Source: an uncultured Bacteroidota bacterium (GTDB lineage: Bacteria; Bacteroidota; Bacteroidia; Bacteroidales; VadinHA17). Taken from it: 64,000 bases of DNA. The stretch spans positions 124,001 through 188,000 of the forward strand of contig CAIJYD010000040.1 of assembly GCA_903824785.1 (NCBI GenBank), given 5' to 3'. Made by a program: the position numbers and the translations under genes. The notes below the pieces were generated by a model. That model was not told the origin of the DNA, did no database searches, and saw only the letters and a program-made list of their open reading frames with translations. Positions 45,691 through 55,001 of this stretch are shown piece after piece (position 1 is the stretch's first letter; every line of letters starts with the position of its first letter).

Positions 45691-46893
45691 TCAGTTTGAA
45701 TTAATAGTGTTTATACCATTAAAACCTCTTTTTGCCGTCAAGCCCTCTTCATCTCCAACTTCAAGGTAGACGGCCAGCATTTTCTCAGCCATCGATTTCC
45801 ACGAAAATCCTGCTGCCCGGATAAATCCTTTGGTTATCAGTCCTGATTTTAGTTCAGTGTCATCGACAATCCTTATCATAGCGGCTGTAATTTCATCGGG
45901 TTGATGAGGATCAGGAAGAAGAGCCGCATCCCCAGCCACTTCATTCATCGAGGCCATATTTGAAGAAATCACGGGAACTCCGCAGGCCATTGCCTCGAGA
46001 ACAGGAATACCGAAGCTCTCACGTATTGATGGGTACAAAAATATTTCGCACCGGGAATAGATGGCAGGCAGATCGTTGTTCGATACATAGCCGGCCAGGA
46101 CAATATTGTTTATCAGCAAAGGATCACTGATTTCGGAAAGTAAAGACACCAGTTCCTGCCTTTCGTAATCGGCAACTACGAGTTTGATGCCATTACCTCT
46201 TTTTTTCACGAATTCGGAATAGGCTTTTATTGTTCCTTTAGTATTCTTTTTGGGGTCGGTATTGCCTAGGAAGAAAAAATAATAGTCGGGCAGGTTGTAC
46301 CTTTCTTTTACCCGGTTTAGTTCCTGAATATTGGTTACCGGTTTGAAGTGCTCACTGACTCCGCAATATATTGCCTTCAGGTGGCTGCTTTCCCCGATTC
46401 CGAAGAAACTGGAGATACGGTTTTTCTCCAGGTTTGATACAGTTACTATCCGCCGGCTTTTTTTTACAATTAACGGTACGATCATCCGACGGTATATGTT
46501 TCCGAATTTCTGATAAAGCGTGCCGCTTCTGGTCAGTATTTTCAAACAGCTGCTTTCGAGGTAAATAATATCGTGAAGCTGAAATACCAGTGGTATTTTA
46601 TTCAGGATTGGAGCAGTATTGGCGGTACAATGAAGGATCTGGCAACCTGCTTTTCGTGAAGCTCTTAGCAAAGACACTTGTTCCCAGAAAGGGTAAAACC
46701 GTGATTTAAGCTGTACTATTTTGAAATTTTCCGTTTCCTGTAATACGGAGGCGTCGGCGCCCGGCTTTACAAAAATCAGATACTCATTCTCATGGTCAAT
46801 AAGCTGAAGATTACGTATCAGCTCCAGGGCGAACACATCCATCCCGTGTTTTTTTACCCTGAAAAGCCTTTGTCCTTCTATCCCTATTCTCAT
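45691..46893 (-). CDS. Glycosyltransferase family 4
   Basis: 400-residue GT-B enzyme. The N-terminal acceptor domain starts RIGIEGQRLFRVKKHGMDVFALELIRNL. The C-terminal donor domain has YYFFLGNTDPKKNTKG, VLAGYVSNNDLPAIYSRCEIFLYPS and the retaining-type motif ESFGIPVLEAMACGVPVISS with its two glutamates. It is mannosyltransferase-like in style, but the donor cannot be read. Directly between two other glycosyltransferases, 18 bp and 1 bp apart. Confidence 0.88.
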   Translation of the reverse strand: MRIGIEGQRLFRVKKHGMDVFALELIRNLQLIDHENEYLIFVKPGADASVLQETENFKIVQLKSRFYPFWEQVSLLRASRKAGCQILHCTANTAPILNKIPLVFQLHDIIYLESSCLKILTRSGTLYQKFGNIYRRMIVPLIVKKSRRIVTVSNLEKNRISSFFGIGESSHLKAIYCGVSEHFKPVTNIQELNRVKERYNLPDYYFFFLGNTDPKKNTKGTIKAYSEFVKKRGNGIKLVVADYERQELVSLLSEISDPLLINNIVLAGYVSNNDLPAIYSRCEIFLYPSIRESFGIPVLEAMACGVPVISSNMASMNEVAGDAALLPDPHQPDEITAAMIRIVDDTELKSGLITKGFIRAAGFSWKSMAEKMLAVYLEVGDEEGLTAKRGFNGINTINSN

Positions 46894-46911
46894 GATTTTA
46901 TCGATTCTTTG

Positions 46912-48042
46912 TCAACGCTTCAGGTTCATAATAGAAATGTAGTGGTTCTCGATCTTTTTAACCATCTCCTCAATTGAAAATTTCTGATGAATTGTTCTGA
47001 CTGCATTTTCAGATACTCTTTTCTGCAATGGTTTATCATAATGAACCATAAGAATGGCTTCAGCAAGTTTTTGCTCGTCCCTTACCGGAACAAAGATTCC
47101 ATTTTCCATGTCGGTTATTATCTCCTTGGTTCCATCAACCGGCGTTGCTATGACTACCTTTGACATTGACATAGCTTCAAGCACTCCTATCGGCAGCCCC
47201 TCCCAGAGTGATGGAAGGCAGTAGATGTCAATCGCGTTTAAAACATCCGGAACATCCTGACGGAAGTCCTCAAAAATAATGTTTGAGGAGAGGTTCATTT
47301 CATTTACCAGCTGCACAACCTCCTGTTTTAAATCACCATCTCCAACCATCAGAAGGACAACATCTTTGGTTTTCTGCATCACTATTTTCATTGCCCTGAT
47401 CAGGTTGACGGGATCCTTCTGGATAGTCATCCTTACTATAAATCCGATTAAGGTCTTATCGTCAGTAATGCCGAACTCTTTGCGAACAGGCTTATATTCC
47501 AGTGCAGGATTAAACTTTTCGGTATTGATCCCGTTATAGATAACCACCGATCTTTTCATGTTCCATCCCCTGATACCGTCGTTCTGGTTGCTGTTTGAAA
47601 CACAAATGGTGGATGTCGATACCGATGTAAGGAATCGCTCCGAGAGCTCTCTCATCTTCTTTACAAAGAGAGGTTGATCCTGATGAAATGACCAGCCATG
47701 AACTGTATATATCAAAGGAAGTTTAAGCCTTCTTGCTGCCGCGAAAACATTTGAGTTGGCCCTGGTTCCATGTGCATGTACAATGTCAAATTCATTTTCC
47801 CTGATAAAATCCCTCACTCTCTTCCAGACCGATCGGTCGAAACCTTTTTCAGTTTCTATTACATGAACTTCAATGCCAAGGCTTTGCAGTTGCTGAACCA
47901 TTGGCCCCTCAGTAAAGCTGAGTACCACGGGCTCGAATACTGTTTTATCCATTTTTGAAACCAGCTCGAGAACATGAGTTTCACCCCCGCCTATTTTGCC
48001 TTGCCTTATCGCTTCAAGTACCTTAATTCTTTTTGTTCCCAT
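46912..48042 (-). CDS. Glycosyltransferase family 4
   Basis: 376-residue GT-B enzyme from the ATG at 48042; a GTG at 48066 is in frame, but would overlap the acyltransferase gene. The N-terminus shows KVLEAIRQGKIGGGETHVLELV with the glycine-rich acceptor loop, then IVHAHGTRANSNVFAAARRL and IYTVHGWSFHQDQ. The donor domain has IGFIVRMTIQKDPVNLI, LLMVGDGDLKQEV and LWEGLPIGVLEAMSMSKVVIATPVDG. Only 1 bp separates it from the acyltransferase gene, so coupled translation is likely. Confidence 0.88.
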   Translation of the reverse strand: MGTKRIKVLEAIRQGKIGGGETHVLELVSKMDKTVFEPVVLSFTEGPMVQQLQSLGIEVHVIETEKGFDRSVWKRVRDFIRENEFDIVHAHGTRANSNVFAAARRLKLPLIYTVHGWSFHQDQPLFVKKMRELSERFLTSVSTSTICVSNSNQNDGIRGWNMKRSVVIYNGINTEKFNPALEYKPVRKEFGITDDKTLIGFIVRMTIQKDPVNLIRAMKIVMQKTKDVVLLMVGDGDLKQEVVQLVNEMNLSSNIIFEDFRQDVPDVLNAIDIYCLPSLWEGLPIGVLEAMSMSKVVIATPVDGTKEIITDMENGIFVPVRDEQKLAEAILMVHYDKPLQKRVSENAVRTIHQKFSIEEMVKKIENHYISIMNLKR

Positions 48043-48043
48043 G

Positions 48044-49051
48044 TTATAATTTTTTATCTGAAACACGGTCAGGCCAGATCATCCTGAGGGGATCGAGCGA
48101 AGTCTTTCCGAGTGACAGAGGAAAGTACTTTTGCAGACCGATATTGATGAGTAAAGTAATTCCCAGGATGCTGATAGTAATTAAAACCCCGAATGGGTAG
48201 GTTACGCTGTTTTTTGGAAAGGCCAGATAAATAGCCTGAAGAAAGATCGTATGAGTGGCAAATACCACAAGCGAATTTCTTCCGATATAGGCGAGCCCAG
48301 AGTTAACATAAGGTATAAAATCGATCGATTTGCTGATTATAAATGTTGTAAGGCACCCCGTTATCATTAAGGTTAGGTTTAGAAAGAAATTCCCGTCGAA
48401 AACGTCATTGGCGACACTGATCTCCGGCAGGTATAAATGGAGGTATGTTATAAAAATCAGAAGCGAAGCTATGCCGGACAGAGCCCATTTCCACCACTGC
48501 GGTATTTTATTCATGTCGAATTTTACCAGAACAGTGCCAAGCCAGTAGAAGAGCATCATGCTCATTGAGGAACCGAAATGCAAAGGCAGGTCGATATTGT
48601 AGGAATGCAAAGTAAATCCGGTGTATGTCAGTACCAAACATATTATAAATCTGGCGGCCACAGAAGGTATTTTGCTTATCAGGCTATAGGCCATAGCAAC
48701 GGTGAACATCGAAAAAATAAACCATAAAACGCCCATTACCCGCCATGGCGGAATGGAATACCAGGGAAGAAGATAGGCCGTTTTGAATGTTCCTTCGGCA
48801 ATGGCCACAAGATTAAAACCTATTCTCTGTAATACAAAGAAGAAGGCAAAGGGAATAAGCAGCGTTTTTATCTTCTTGCCCAGAGAGACTTTAAAGCCGT
48901 CTTTAGTGTTCAGAACGTATCCTGAAAGCAGAAAGAACAACGGCATGTGAAAAACGGATATCTGCGGGAATACCGGACAGACTCCGTGTGCCCATATTAC
49001 AAGAAAGATCCCTATGCCCTTGGCTATGTCGACTGAATTGTTTCTGACCAT
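48044..49051 (-). CDS. Membrane acyltransferase (acyltransferase-3 family)
   Basis: 335 residues with about ten membrane helices. The N-terminus carries the family pattern VDIAKGIGIFLVIWAHG (catalytic-type histidine, residue 22) and FHMPLFFLLSGYVLNTK. Members move acetyl or succinyl groups onto sugars of exopolysaccharides across the inner membrane. Placed between glycosyltransferases (4 bp and 1 bp), it probably O-acylates the repeat unit. Which acyl group is unknown. Confidence 0.88.
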   Translation of the reverse strand: MVRNNSVDIAKGIGIFLVIWAHGVCPVFPQISVFHMPLFFLLSGYVLNTKDGFKVSLGKKIKTLLIPFAFFFVLQRIGFNLVAIAEGTFKTAYLLPWYSIPPWRVMGVLWFIFSMFTVAMAYSLISKIPSVAARFIICLVLTYTGFTLHSYNIDLPLHFGSSMSMMLFYWLGTVLVKFDMNKIPQWWKWALSGIASLLIFITYLHLYLPEISVANDVFDGNFFLNLTLMITGCLTTFIISKSIDFIPYVNSGLAYIGRNSLVVFATHTIFLQAIYLAFPKNSVTYPFGVLITISILGITLLINIGLQKYFPLSLGKTSLDPLRMIWPDRVSDKKL

Positions 49052-49055
49052 ATGA

Positions 49056-50270
49056 TTATTTTCCTGTGTTTGAATTTGAAGAGGTATGTTTGGTATGTAT
49101 AAACTGTTTATTGGCTCCCCTGGTTTTAATAAGTGACCTGAGCATCAGCAGCATTCCTCCGGGAAGGGATGCAAGAGCTTTCATCGTTGAGGCATTATAA
49201 AATGAAACAGGTATAGAAAAAATGAAAACGGAAATACAGATCAGAAAAAGTATAATCCATAAGTAAAGGAACAGTGCATTCGCATGCAGGAAAAGATTCA
49301 ATGCCACGAAAACGGAAGTGAAAAGGATAACTGTGCCAAGCAGCAATATTCTTGGTGGTTGAAGTGTTTGAAGGGTTTTGTCGAAATAGTCGAAATTCCC
49401 TTTCATCACCAACTCTTTAAAGGAGCCGAAAAGACCCTCTCCGGAATATTTCATCTGGGCGGAGAGCCAGCGCCGCCGCTGGTTATGAAATACCTCTGCG
49501 TTCTGCACCTTCTCGTCGTAAACCAAAGCATCGTTAAGGTAAGCTATCTTGTATCCATCTTTCAGGACTTTAAGCTCAATCTCCTTGTCAAAGCCTCCGA
49601 TAGCTTTCACTTTCGACATAAGATCCTTAAAGAATCCGTATCTGAAAGCCATTCCGGAGCCTATTAATGCTGACGAAAGCCCCAGCGCCCGATGCCCCTT
49701 CCTGAAAATATGGTTGTTGATCTCTTCACTTGCTGCATCGAGTACTGCCATAGATGTATTTATGTTTTTGGCAGTGCGGTGCCCCTGTACTATGAAAAAT
49801 CCGCTATCGATGCAAGAGTTTATTTTGGTAAGGAAATCCCTGGCCATAATATTATCGGCATCGAGTATTACAGCAATGCCATAATCATCGGGGAGCTGCT
49901 CCATTGCTTTGTTGAGCGCTTTTGATTTAGTGCTTTTCTCAAAGCTGACCTCAATCAGTTTTAGCGGTAAGCTTTTTAGCAGGGCAATTGTCTCCGGCTC
50001 AAACGAATCTGCAATAACAATTACATCGAAAAGATCTCGCGGATAGTCCTGCAGCAAGGCATCTTTTGCCACTTCAACAATTACTTCATCCTCTTTGTAG
50101 CCTGGGATCATAACTGCAATTTTTTGCTTCAGCGAATTTTCAGAATAGTGAGGCTGTCTGTAAAATAATCCGGCTGCCGCAAACACGAAAATATATAGGG
50201 TGGCAAGTCCCAGGTATACCAGTAGTGCGATCTGTATAATATTGATAACAAGCGTATAGTCTGAATTCAT
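49056..50270 (-). CDS. Glycosyltransferase family 2, cellulose-synthase-like layout
   Basis: 404 residues. An N-terminal helix (IIQIALLVYLGLATLYIFVFAAAG), then the GT2 domain with VMIPGYKEDEVI, FDVIVIADSFEPETI, VILDADNIMA (DxD), and the product-binding motif Q-R-R-R-W in FHNQRRRWLSAQ, followed by two or three C-terminal helices. The QxxRW motif is typical of processive beta-glycan synthases. It could therefore polymerise, or add a backbone sugar to, the repeat. 12 bp after the phosphoribosyltransferase-HAD gene and 4 bp before the acyltransferase gene. Confidence 0.87.
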   Translation of the reverse strand: MNSDYTLVINIIQIALLVYLGLATLYIFVFAAAGLFYRQPHYSENSLKQKIAVMIPGYKEDEVIVEVAKDALLQDYPRDLFDVIVIADSFEPETIALLKSLPLKLIEVSFEKSTKSKALNKAMEQLPDDYGIAVILDADNIMARDFLTKINSCIDSGFFIVQGHRTAKNINTSMAVLDAASEEINNHIFRKGHRALGLSSALIGSGMAFRYGFFKDLMSKVKAIGGFDKEIELKVLKDGYKIAYLNDALVYDEKVQNAEVFHNQRRRWLSAQMKYSGEGLFGSFKELVMKGNFDYFDKTLQTLQPPRILLLGTVILFTSVFVALNLFLHANALFLYLWIILFLICISVFIFSIPVSFYNASTMKALASLPGGMLLMLRSLIKTRGANKQFIHTKHTSSNSNTGK

Positions 50271-50282
50271 AGATTGATTCTA

Positions 50283-51227
50283 TTACTTCTGTTTCATTTT
50301 GCGGATTTTGTTCCTGACTTTAAGAGCAAAGTTTTTAAGGCCCGGAAAGTACTTTCCGCTTTTCATATTGTAAAGCACTGATTCGGAATCGAATATCATC
50401 TCGAATGTTTCGGTGCATAATACCGGCTTTTTCGAGATCCTGTTAATTTCCCTGGCCTGCGACATGTCGCTCTCAAAGAAGAGTAAATAAGGCTTTGACA
50501 TATATGTCTTTGCTTTATGTGAGGCATGACTGTTTGCTTTCTGCCGTGCAGCCATATCGGGAAGGTCGAGCATTACAAGTTCTTTGTATTTCACATTATT
50601 CTTCTTCAGCCATTCTTCAGTTTCCTTCCTGTATTTCTCAAGACGCGAAGTGACAATTGTTCCTATTGCGCTGCCCGGAATATACAATGGTTGCGCATTG
50701 ATAATAAAATCGAGGTATTTCGGACCGTCATCGTTTTGTTCATTGGCCGGATCGACGCATAACACACCATCGATGTCAAAGCATGCTTTTTCAAGGGAGG
50801 TATGGTTTAGAATGTTCCACTGAAAATAGCGTGGAAGCGGGACTGTCTCAAAATAGTAGTCAACCATTTTCTCCTTACCTGGCATCATATAAATGCAGCA
50901 GTAGCTTATTTCAAAGTCGGAAGAGATATCTTTCAGCTCATTTTTTACCTCCAGCATGGCTTTTCCCGACCCTACGCTGTCGTCAACTACAAGAACTTTC
51001 CTCTGTTCTTTCCTTTCGAAAAACTGGCTTCGCGCACCTGCCTTATAAATATGGCCATTCAAAAATGAATGGATATCGGTATATGGCAGGTTGAGGTAAA
51101 GGGCCAGAAGATTTGCCGGGAGCATGCCACTTCTGGGAACTCCGACGATGAGGTCAAATCCGCGCGGGATTATATTCAGCTTTTTGAGAATGATGTTGTT
51201 TAAATCGGTTATGTTCCTGTAATACAT
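50283..51227 (-). CDS. Phosphoribosyltransferase-HAD phosphatase fusion
   Basis: 314 residues with two enzyme domains. The first (about 1-130) is a type I phosphoribosyltransferase: FDLIVGVPRSGMLPANLLA and the PRPP loop KVLVVDDSVGSGKAM (79-91). The second (about 145-300) is a HAD hydrolase: motif I CFDIDGVLC with D151 and D153, motif II TIVTSRL, a lysine region SHKAKTY (K238, K240) and a late acidic FFESDM. All key residues are present, so both halves may be active. It sits in the middle of the polysaccharide genes, 10-12 bp from its neighbours. A role in making an activated ribose or arabinose (PRPP transfer then dephosphorylation, as in decaprenyl-phosphoribose chemistry) is inference; nucleotide salvage is the alternative. 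Confidence 0.78.
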   Translation of the reverse strand: MYYRNITDLNNIILKKLNIIPRGFDLIVGVPRSGMLPANLLALYLNLPYTDIHSFLNGHIYKAGARSQFFERKEQRKVLVVDDSVGSGKAMLEVKNELKDISSDFEISYCCIYMMPGKEKMVDYYFETVPLPRYFQWNILNHTSLEKACFDIDGVLCVDPANEQNDDGPKYLDFIINAQPLYIPGSAIGTIVTSRLEKYRKETEEWLKKNNVKYKELVMLDLPDMAARQKANSHASHKAKTYMSKPYLLFFESDMSQAREINRISKKPVLCTETFEMIFDSESVLYNMKSGKYFPGLKNFALKVRNKIRKMKQK

Positions 51228-51237
51228 GATCTTCTGA

Positions 51238-52428
51238 TTATTTAAAAAACTCTGTTATGTATTTGTAGATATTGTTTACGTTGTTTTCCCAGCTGTGTGA
51301 GCGGGCAAAGAGGACACGCTCCAGGGCTGATTCCTTACTTGTGTCGGCCAGCGCTTTTTCGACTGCATCACCGTATTCTTTCAGGCCGGAGCATAGGTAA
51401 GCATGATCCCTGAAGAGTTCCATGGTAGCTGTTTTTGTGGCAATGACAGGTTTCCCCATTGCAAGGTATTCGTCAACCTTACGGGGATAATTGCCTATGG
51501 TTATCTCGTTGAGTTTCTGAGGATTCAGGCATACATTCAAAGCAGACATATATTCAGCAACTCTATTCTTGGGAACGCTTCCGGGGAAAAAAACATTTTT
51601 CAATGTGTGAAGCTGATGCTCCGCGAACACCTTATCTTCCCTGCCAATCATTACAAATGAATAATCGGGTTTGCTTTTTGCCAGATCATACAGCAGGTCG
51701 GGATCGAGGCGCAGACTGTTGATATCTCCTATGTAGCCTATTCTTGGTTCGGGAATCTCTTCAAACTCCTTGGGAAGAGGAAAAGTTGAATCCGGATTAT
51801 AAGCTGAAAGATCGACTCCCTGCCCGACGTCATACGATTTCTGATTGAATTCGCGTGCAAAATCAGCCAGCTGCGGGGAGTTGCAAACCACAAGATCGCT
51901 CTTTGCTATTATTTCGGGCTCCAGTCTGCATGCATGATGCTTCCACCAGGAGAATGCCTGAAGGTTATCTCTTCTGTAATAGACCGAAGCCGAAGAATCG
52001 AGGTAATCTCTGGAGTATAAGCTGCGGTAAATGTCGTTGTCGATAAAGTGGATAATATCCTTAAACCCAAGCTCTCCGGCTATTTTTTTAACATGTTTGA
52101 AGATTTTCCTGTTATTTCGCCTGTTGAAAAAATCGAAAATTGGTCCGTCGGGCAATCCGTTTACCGACCAGATAACAAATGGGAAATCCAGCAACCATAG
52201 GGAATCCGATAATTTTCTGATGTTAGGTTTTTTCTTTTTAAGAACCTGTATTCTGTGTTGTATATCAGGCTTCTGCTCATTCCGGTAAAGAATCACCGGG
52301 TCAAGAGCGGGATTGACATAGAGAACACGGTTGTTCACAGATATCTCTTTGGCTATGTCACTGGCATTCGAACCGATTGGTATATCCCACGACTGAAGGC
52401 TTGTAATGATAAAATCTCTGTTTTTCAT
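51238..52428 (-). CDS. Glycosyltransferase, GT4-like (TuaH type)
   Basis: 396-residue GT-B enzyme. The N-terminal half (DFIITSLQSWDIPIGSNASDIAKEI, RVLYVNPALDP, IIHFIDNDIYRSLYSRD) resembles teichuronic-acid-type TuaH transferases. The C-terminal half has RIGYIGDINSLRLDPDLLYDL, FVMIGREDKVF and NYPRKVDEYLAMGKPVIATKTATM, where KVDEYLAMGKPV is the donor-site region. It is 96 bp after the Wzy-like gene. Donor and linkage unknown. Confidence 0.83.
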   Translation of the reverse strand: MKNRDFIITSLQSWDIPIGSNASDIAKEISVNNRVLYVNPALDPVILYRNEQKPDIQHRIQVLKKKKPNIRKLSDSLWLLDFPFVIWSVNGLPDGPIFDFFNRRNNRKIFKHVKKIAGELGFKDIIHFIDNDIYRSLYSRDYLDSSASVYYRRDNLQAFSWWKHHACRLEPEIIAKSDLVVCNSPQLADFAREFNQKSYDVGQGVDLSAYNPDSTFPLPKEFEEIPEPRIGYIGDINSLRLDPDLLYDLAKSKPDYSFVMIGREDKVFAEHQLHTLKNVFFPGSVPKNRVAEYMSALNVCLNPQKLNEITIGNYPRKVDEYLAMGKPVIATKTATMELFRDHAYLCSGLKEYGDAVEKALADTSKESALERVLFARSHSWENNVNNIYKYITEFFK

Positions 52429-52524
52429 TTTTTATTATTGTCTTAGCCCTGAAAAAAATCCCGGGGTAAAGTAATATGGTATTTTATTAAAAGTTACTAT
52501 AAAGTGAACATTATCAGGTATTAT

Positions 52525-54051
52525 TTAATATTCAGAGATCGCTTTTGCTGCCTCTGTTCCTATCAACTCTATTTTCTCCTCTCCTTTATTTAATACATTC
52601 AGGCCGGGTTCCGCGGAATCAAGTACATCCGAATTCATGAGCAGGGCCATGGTTATGCTCATCAGCATAAATGTAGGCATCTGGCTGAATACCGAATTCC
52701 CGTAGTTTGCAACTACTATTCCTGCCATCCCCGATGCAAGGGCAGCCATTTTAATCTTAAGGTCTGGGTCCCGGATTCTGAACATTATCCTGAATGAACC
52801 TTTTATCAGAACATAAAAAAGCATAAAAAGATGAAGGGCCAGGCCCACTACCCCCAGTTCCACCCATACCAGCACATAACCGCTGTCGGTGGGTACCTGT
52901 GAGAGAAAAGCGTTTGGAAGAAACCGCTGGGCTTTTACTCCCCCATGGCCCAGTCCCCCTCCGAAGGGGCGCGAAGCCATATACGATTTAAGGATCCTCT
53001 GATTTGCCAGACGTACCTGCAATGAAGCATCGTTCGGATCAAATGCAGTTCGCATCCTCCTTATATTGGCATTTCCCTGTCCGATGGAGGTATATTTGAA
53101 AAAAACAAATACGACGACAAGAGCGATAAAACCAGAGAACATGATCCATTTATTTTTTCTCATGACAAAAAATGTGGCAAAACCGACAACGGGCACAGCA
53201 AGGGCTCCTCTGGTGCCGGAGATAACCAGCCCGTACAAAGCAAATGCTCCAACCACAATAAAGAAGATTTTTCTTCGGATATTTTTCTGTGCCGAAGCCA
53301 CAATAAGGGCCATAACTGCAGAGTATCCCTGGTTGGCTCCAAACTGGCCGGCATCGCTCATAAAGGAAAATGCTCTTAATTTTCCGTAGAGAACATGAGT
53401 TTTGAAATTTCCTTCATTAAGCCAGGCCTGTTCCCATTGGTCTGCTCCAAAACGGATCTGGATGATGCCCTTGATTGTGGCAAGCAATGAAAGAGTTGCC
53501 CAGATAATAAGAAGTGTATCAAGTTTCTTGTTTGAATCAATAAAGAGCAGTGTCAGGGGAATAATCAGAAATATGTATAACCCAAATCCCCGTCCTGTGG
53601 TCCAGGCTGCCATACTCTTTGCCTCAGGATTTACAAGCTGCAGGAGGATATATGCAAACCATAAAGTGGATAACAGCGTGATATCCCTGATTACGGGGGA
53701 CCAGTTGACTCTTTCTTCGAATTTATTGAATATCAGTGCGATATAGGTAAGGATAAGGATCCCATCCATAAATATTCCAAACTGGACTCCGGAAATGTAC
53801 TTTCCTATTCCCAGTACAAAGAATGAATAAATAAGGGCAGAATAAAGTCCAAGGATCGGATATCTGAAGAGAAGAAAAAAGAAGACGGAAACGACAGGTA
53901 ACAATAAAAGGGCCACTGCACCAACGATTCCCATTTTGCTGATCAGCCATGCCGAAATGATTATGACCGTCAGAATTAATCCGATATTCCGGATATTCGT
54001 TATTCTGTCCGATCCCGATCCTGTTTCGAATGGATTATTTTGATTCAGCAT
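52525..54051 (-). CDS. Wzy-like polymerase / O-antigen ligase family membrane protein
   Basis: 508 residues with about 11-12 membrane helices. It has the large periplasmic loop expected of the family (about 340-390, LANQRILKSYMASRPFGGGLGHGG, then VPTDSGYVLVWVELGVVGLALHL) containing the conserved arginine and histidine candidates. In a Wzx/Wzy system this protein joins repeat units in the periplasm; ligase activity onto lipid A core is the main alternative and cannot be excluded. It lies beside the flippase and co-polymerase group, which favours Wzy. The last 35 residues are charged and cytoplasmic. Confidence 0.85.
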   Translation of the reverse strand: MLNQNNPFETGSGSDRITNIRNIGLILTVIIISAWLISKMGIVGAVALLLLPVVSVFFFLLFRYPILGLYSALIYSFFVLGIGKYISGVQFGIFMDGILILTYIALIFNKFEERVNWSPVIRDITLLSTLWFAYILLQLVNPEAKSMAAWTTGRGFGLYIFLIIPLTLLFIDSNKKLDTLLIIWATLSLLATIKGIIQIRFGADQWEQAWLNEGNFKTHVLYGKLRAFSFMSDAGQFGANQGYSAVMALIVASAQKNIRRKIFFIVVGAFALYGLVISGTRGALAVPVVGFATFFVMRKNKWIMFSGFIALVVVFVFFKYTSIGQGNANIRRMRTAFDPNDASLQVRLANQRILKSYMASRPFGGGLGHGGVKAQRFLPNAFLSQVPTDSGYVLVWVELGVVGLALHLFMLFYVLIKGSFRIMFRIRDPDLKIKMAALASGMAGIVVANYGNSVFSQMPTFMLMSITMALLMNSDVLDSAEPGLNVLNKGEEKIELIGTEAAKAISEY

Positions 54052-54089
54052 AATTATCTTCCCTGACAGGTTTGAAATCCCTAATTCTG

Positions 54090-54986
54090 CTATTTATCAG
54101 TCGGTTTAGCCAGCTTATCAAATTTTTTCCGGTTAAAAGTGCGGAGCAGGCGAAGTTTTATTCCCTTAAAAAGTCCTCCATCCATTATTATCCTCCTGTC
54201 GCTTGTCCAGACTCTTGACTTACGGTTGTTTACGAACAAAATTTTGTAGCCTGCCTTTTTTATAGCCGATGCCATCATTCCATCTTCACTGTTTCCAACA
54301 TATTCAGCACTTCCAAGCTCATTACGGAATTTGCGGGGCTTGTCCATAACAAATCCGTTAACCTCCAGACCAATTGAACGTGTAAAACCAAAATTGAAAC
54401 CCATTACCCGCCGGGCTTCAGTTTTTTTCGATTTTAATGAACGGATCACGCTGCTTCCCGTCTCATAAAGCCCCATGACAAAACGGCTTTTCCCATCGGA
54501 GGGGATAAAGGAATATGAGCCATAGATGCAGGCAACACCTTTCTCTTCATTGTACCGGAGAGCGTTGGTCATGTTTTTTATCCATGTCGGCGGATAGACA
54601 GTATCGCTATCGCAACAGAGCTGATACTTTCCCTTCGATTCAAGAAGTCCGCGTCGTCTGGCAGGGGCAATTCCCTGGTTCGTTTCCATTATTGAACGGA
54701 CACCAATATTATCAAGTACAGCCTGGGTATTGTCGGTTGAATTATTATTGACGACAAACAGTTCGCAGGGAAAATCAAATTCGTTGCGGGCCAGCGATGC
54801 GATGGTTTTGATTATGTTCTCCTCTTCATTCCAGGCAGGTATTACTATTGATACCAGTGGATTCTCCGCATCAAACTTTTTCAGAAGTTTTCGGATCTCA
54901 TCAATGTCCTCACTTTTAATACCAGTGTTAGCGGCGTATTTGTCACTCAATGTCTTCAGCCATTTCGGCAACCAGAAATCTATCAT
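54090..54986 (-). CDS. Glycosyltransferase family 2
   Basis: 298 residues, soluble. GT-A fold signatures are LVSIVIPAWNEEENIIKTIASLAR, FVVNNNSTDNTQAVLD, LLCCDSDTVYPP-type DxD (CDSDT) and GNSEDGMMASAIKKAGY (acidic catalytic region). The N-terminal 40 residues are helical and polar. It resembles rhamnosyl- or galactosyl-transferases of capsule loci, but the donor is not readable. It follows the GT8 gene by 15 bp and precedes the Wzy-like gene by 38 bp. Confidence 0.87.
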   Translation of the reverse strand: MIDFWLPKWLKTLSDKYAANTGIKSEDIDEIRKLLKKFDAENPLVSIVIPAWNEEENIIKTIASLARNEFDFPCELFVVNNNSTDNTQAVLDNIGVRSIMETNQGIAPARRRGLLESKGKYQLCCDSDTVYPPTWIKNMTNALRYNEEKGVACIYGSYSFIPSDGKSRFVMGLYETGSSVIRSLKSKKTEARRVMGFNFGFTRSIGLEVNGFVMDKPRKFRNELGSAEYVGNSEDGMMASAIKKAGYKILFVNNRKSRVWTSDRRIIMDGGLFKGIKLRLLRTFNRKKFDKLAKPTDK

Positions 54987-55001
54987 AGTTTTAAATATTT
55001 G

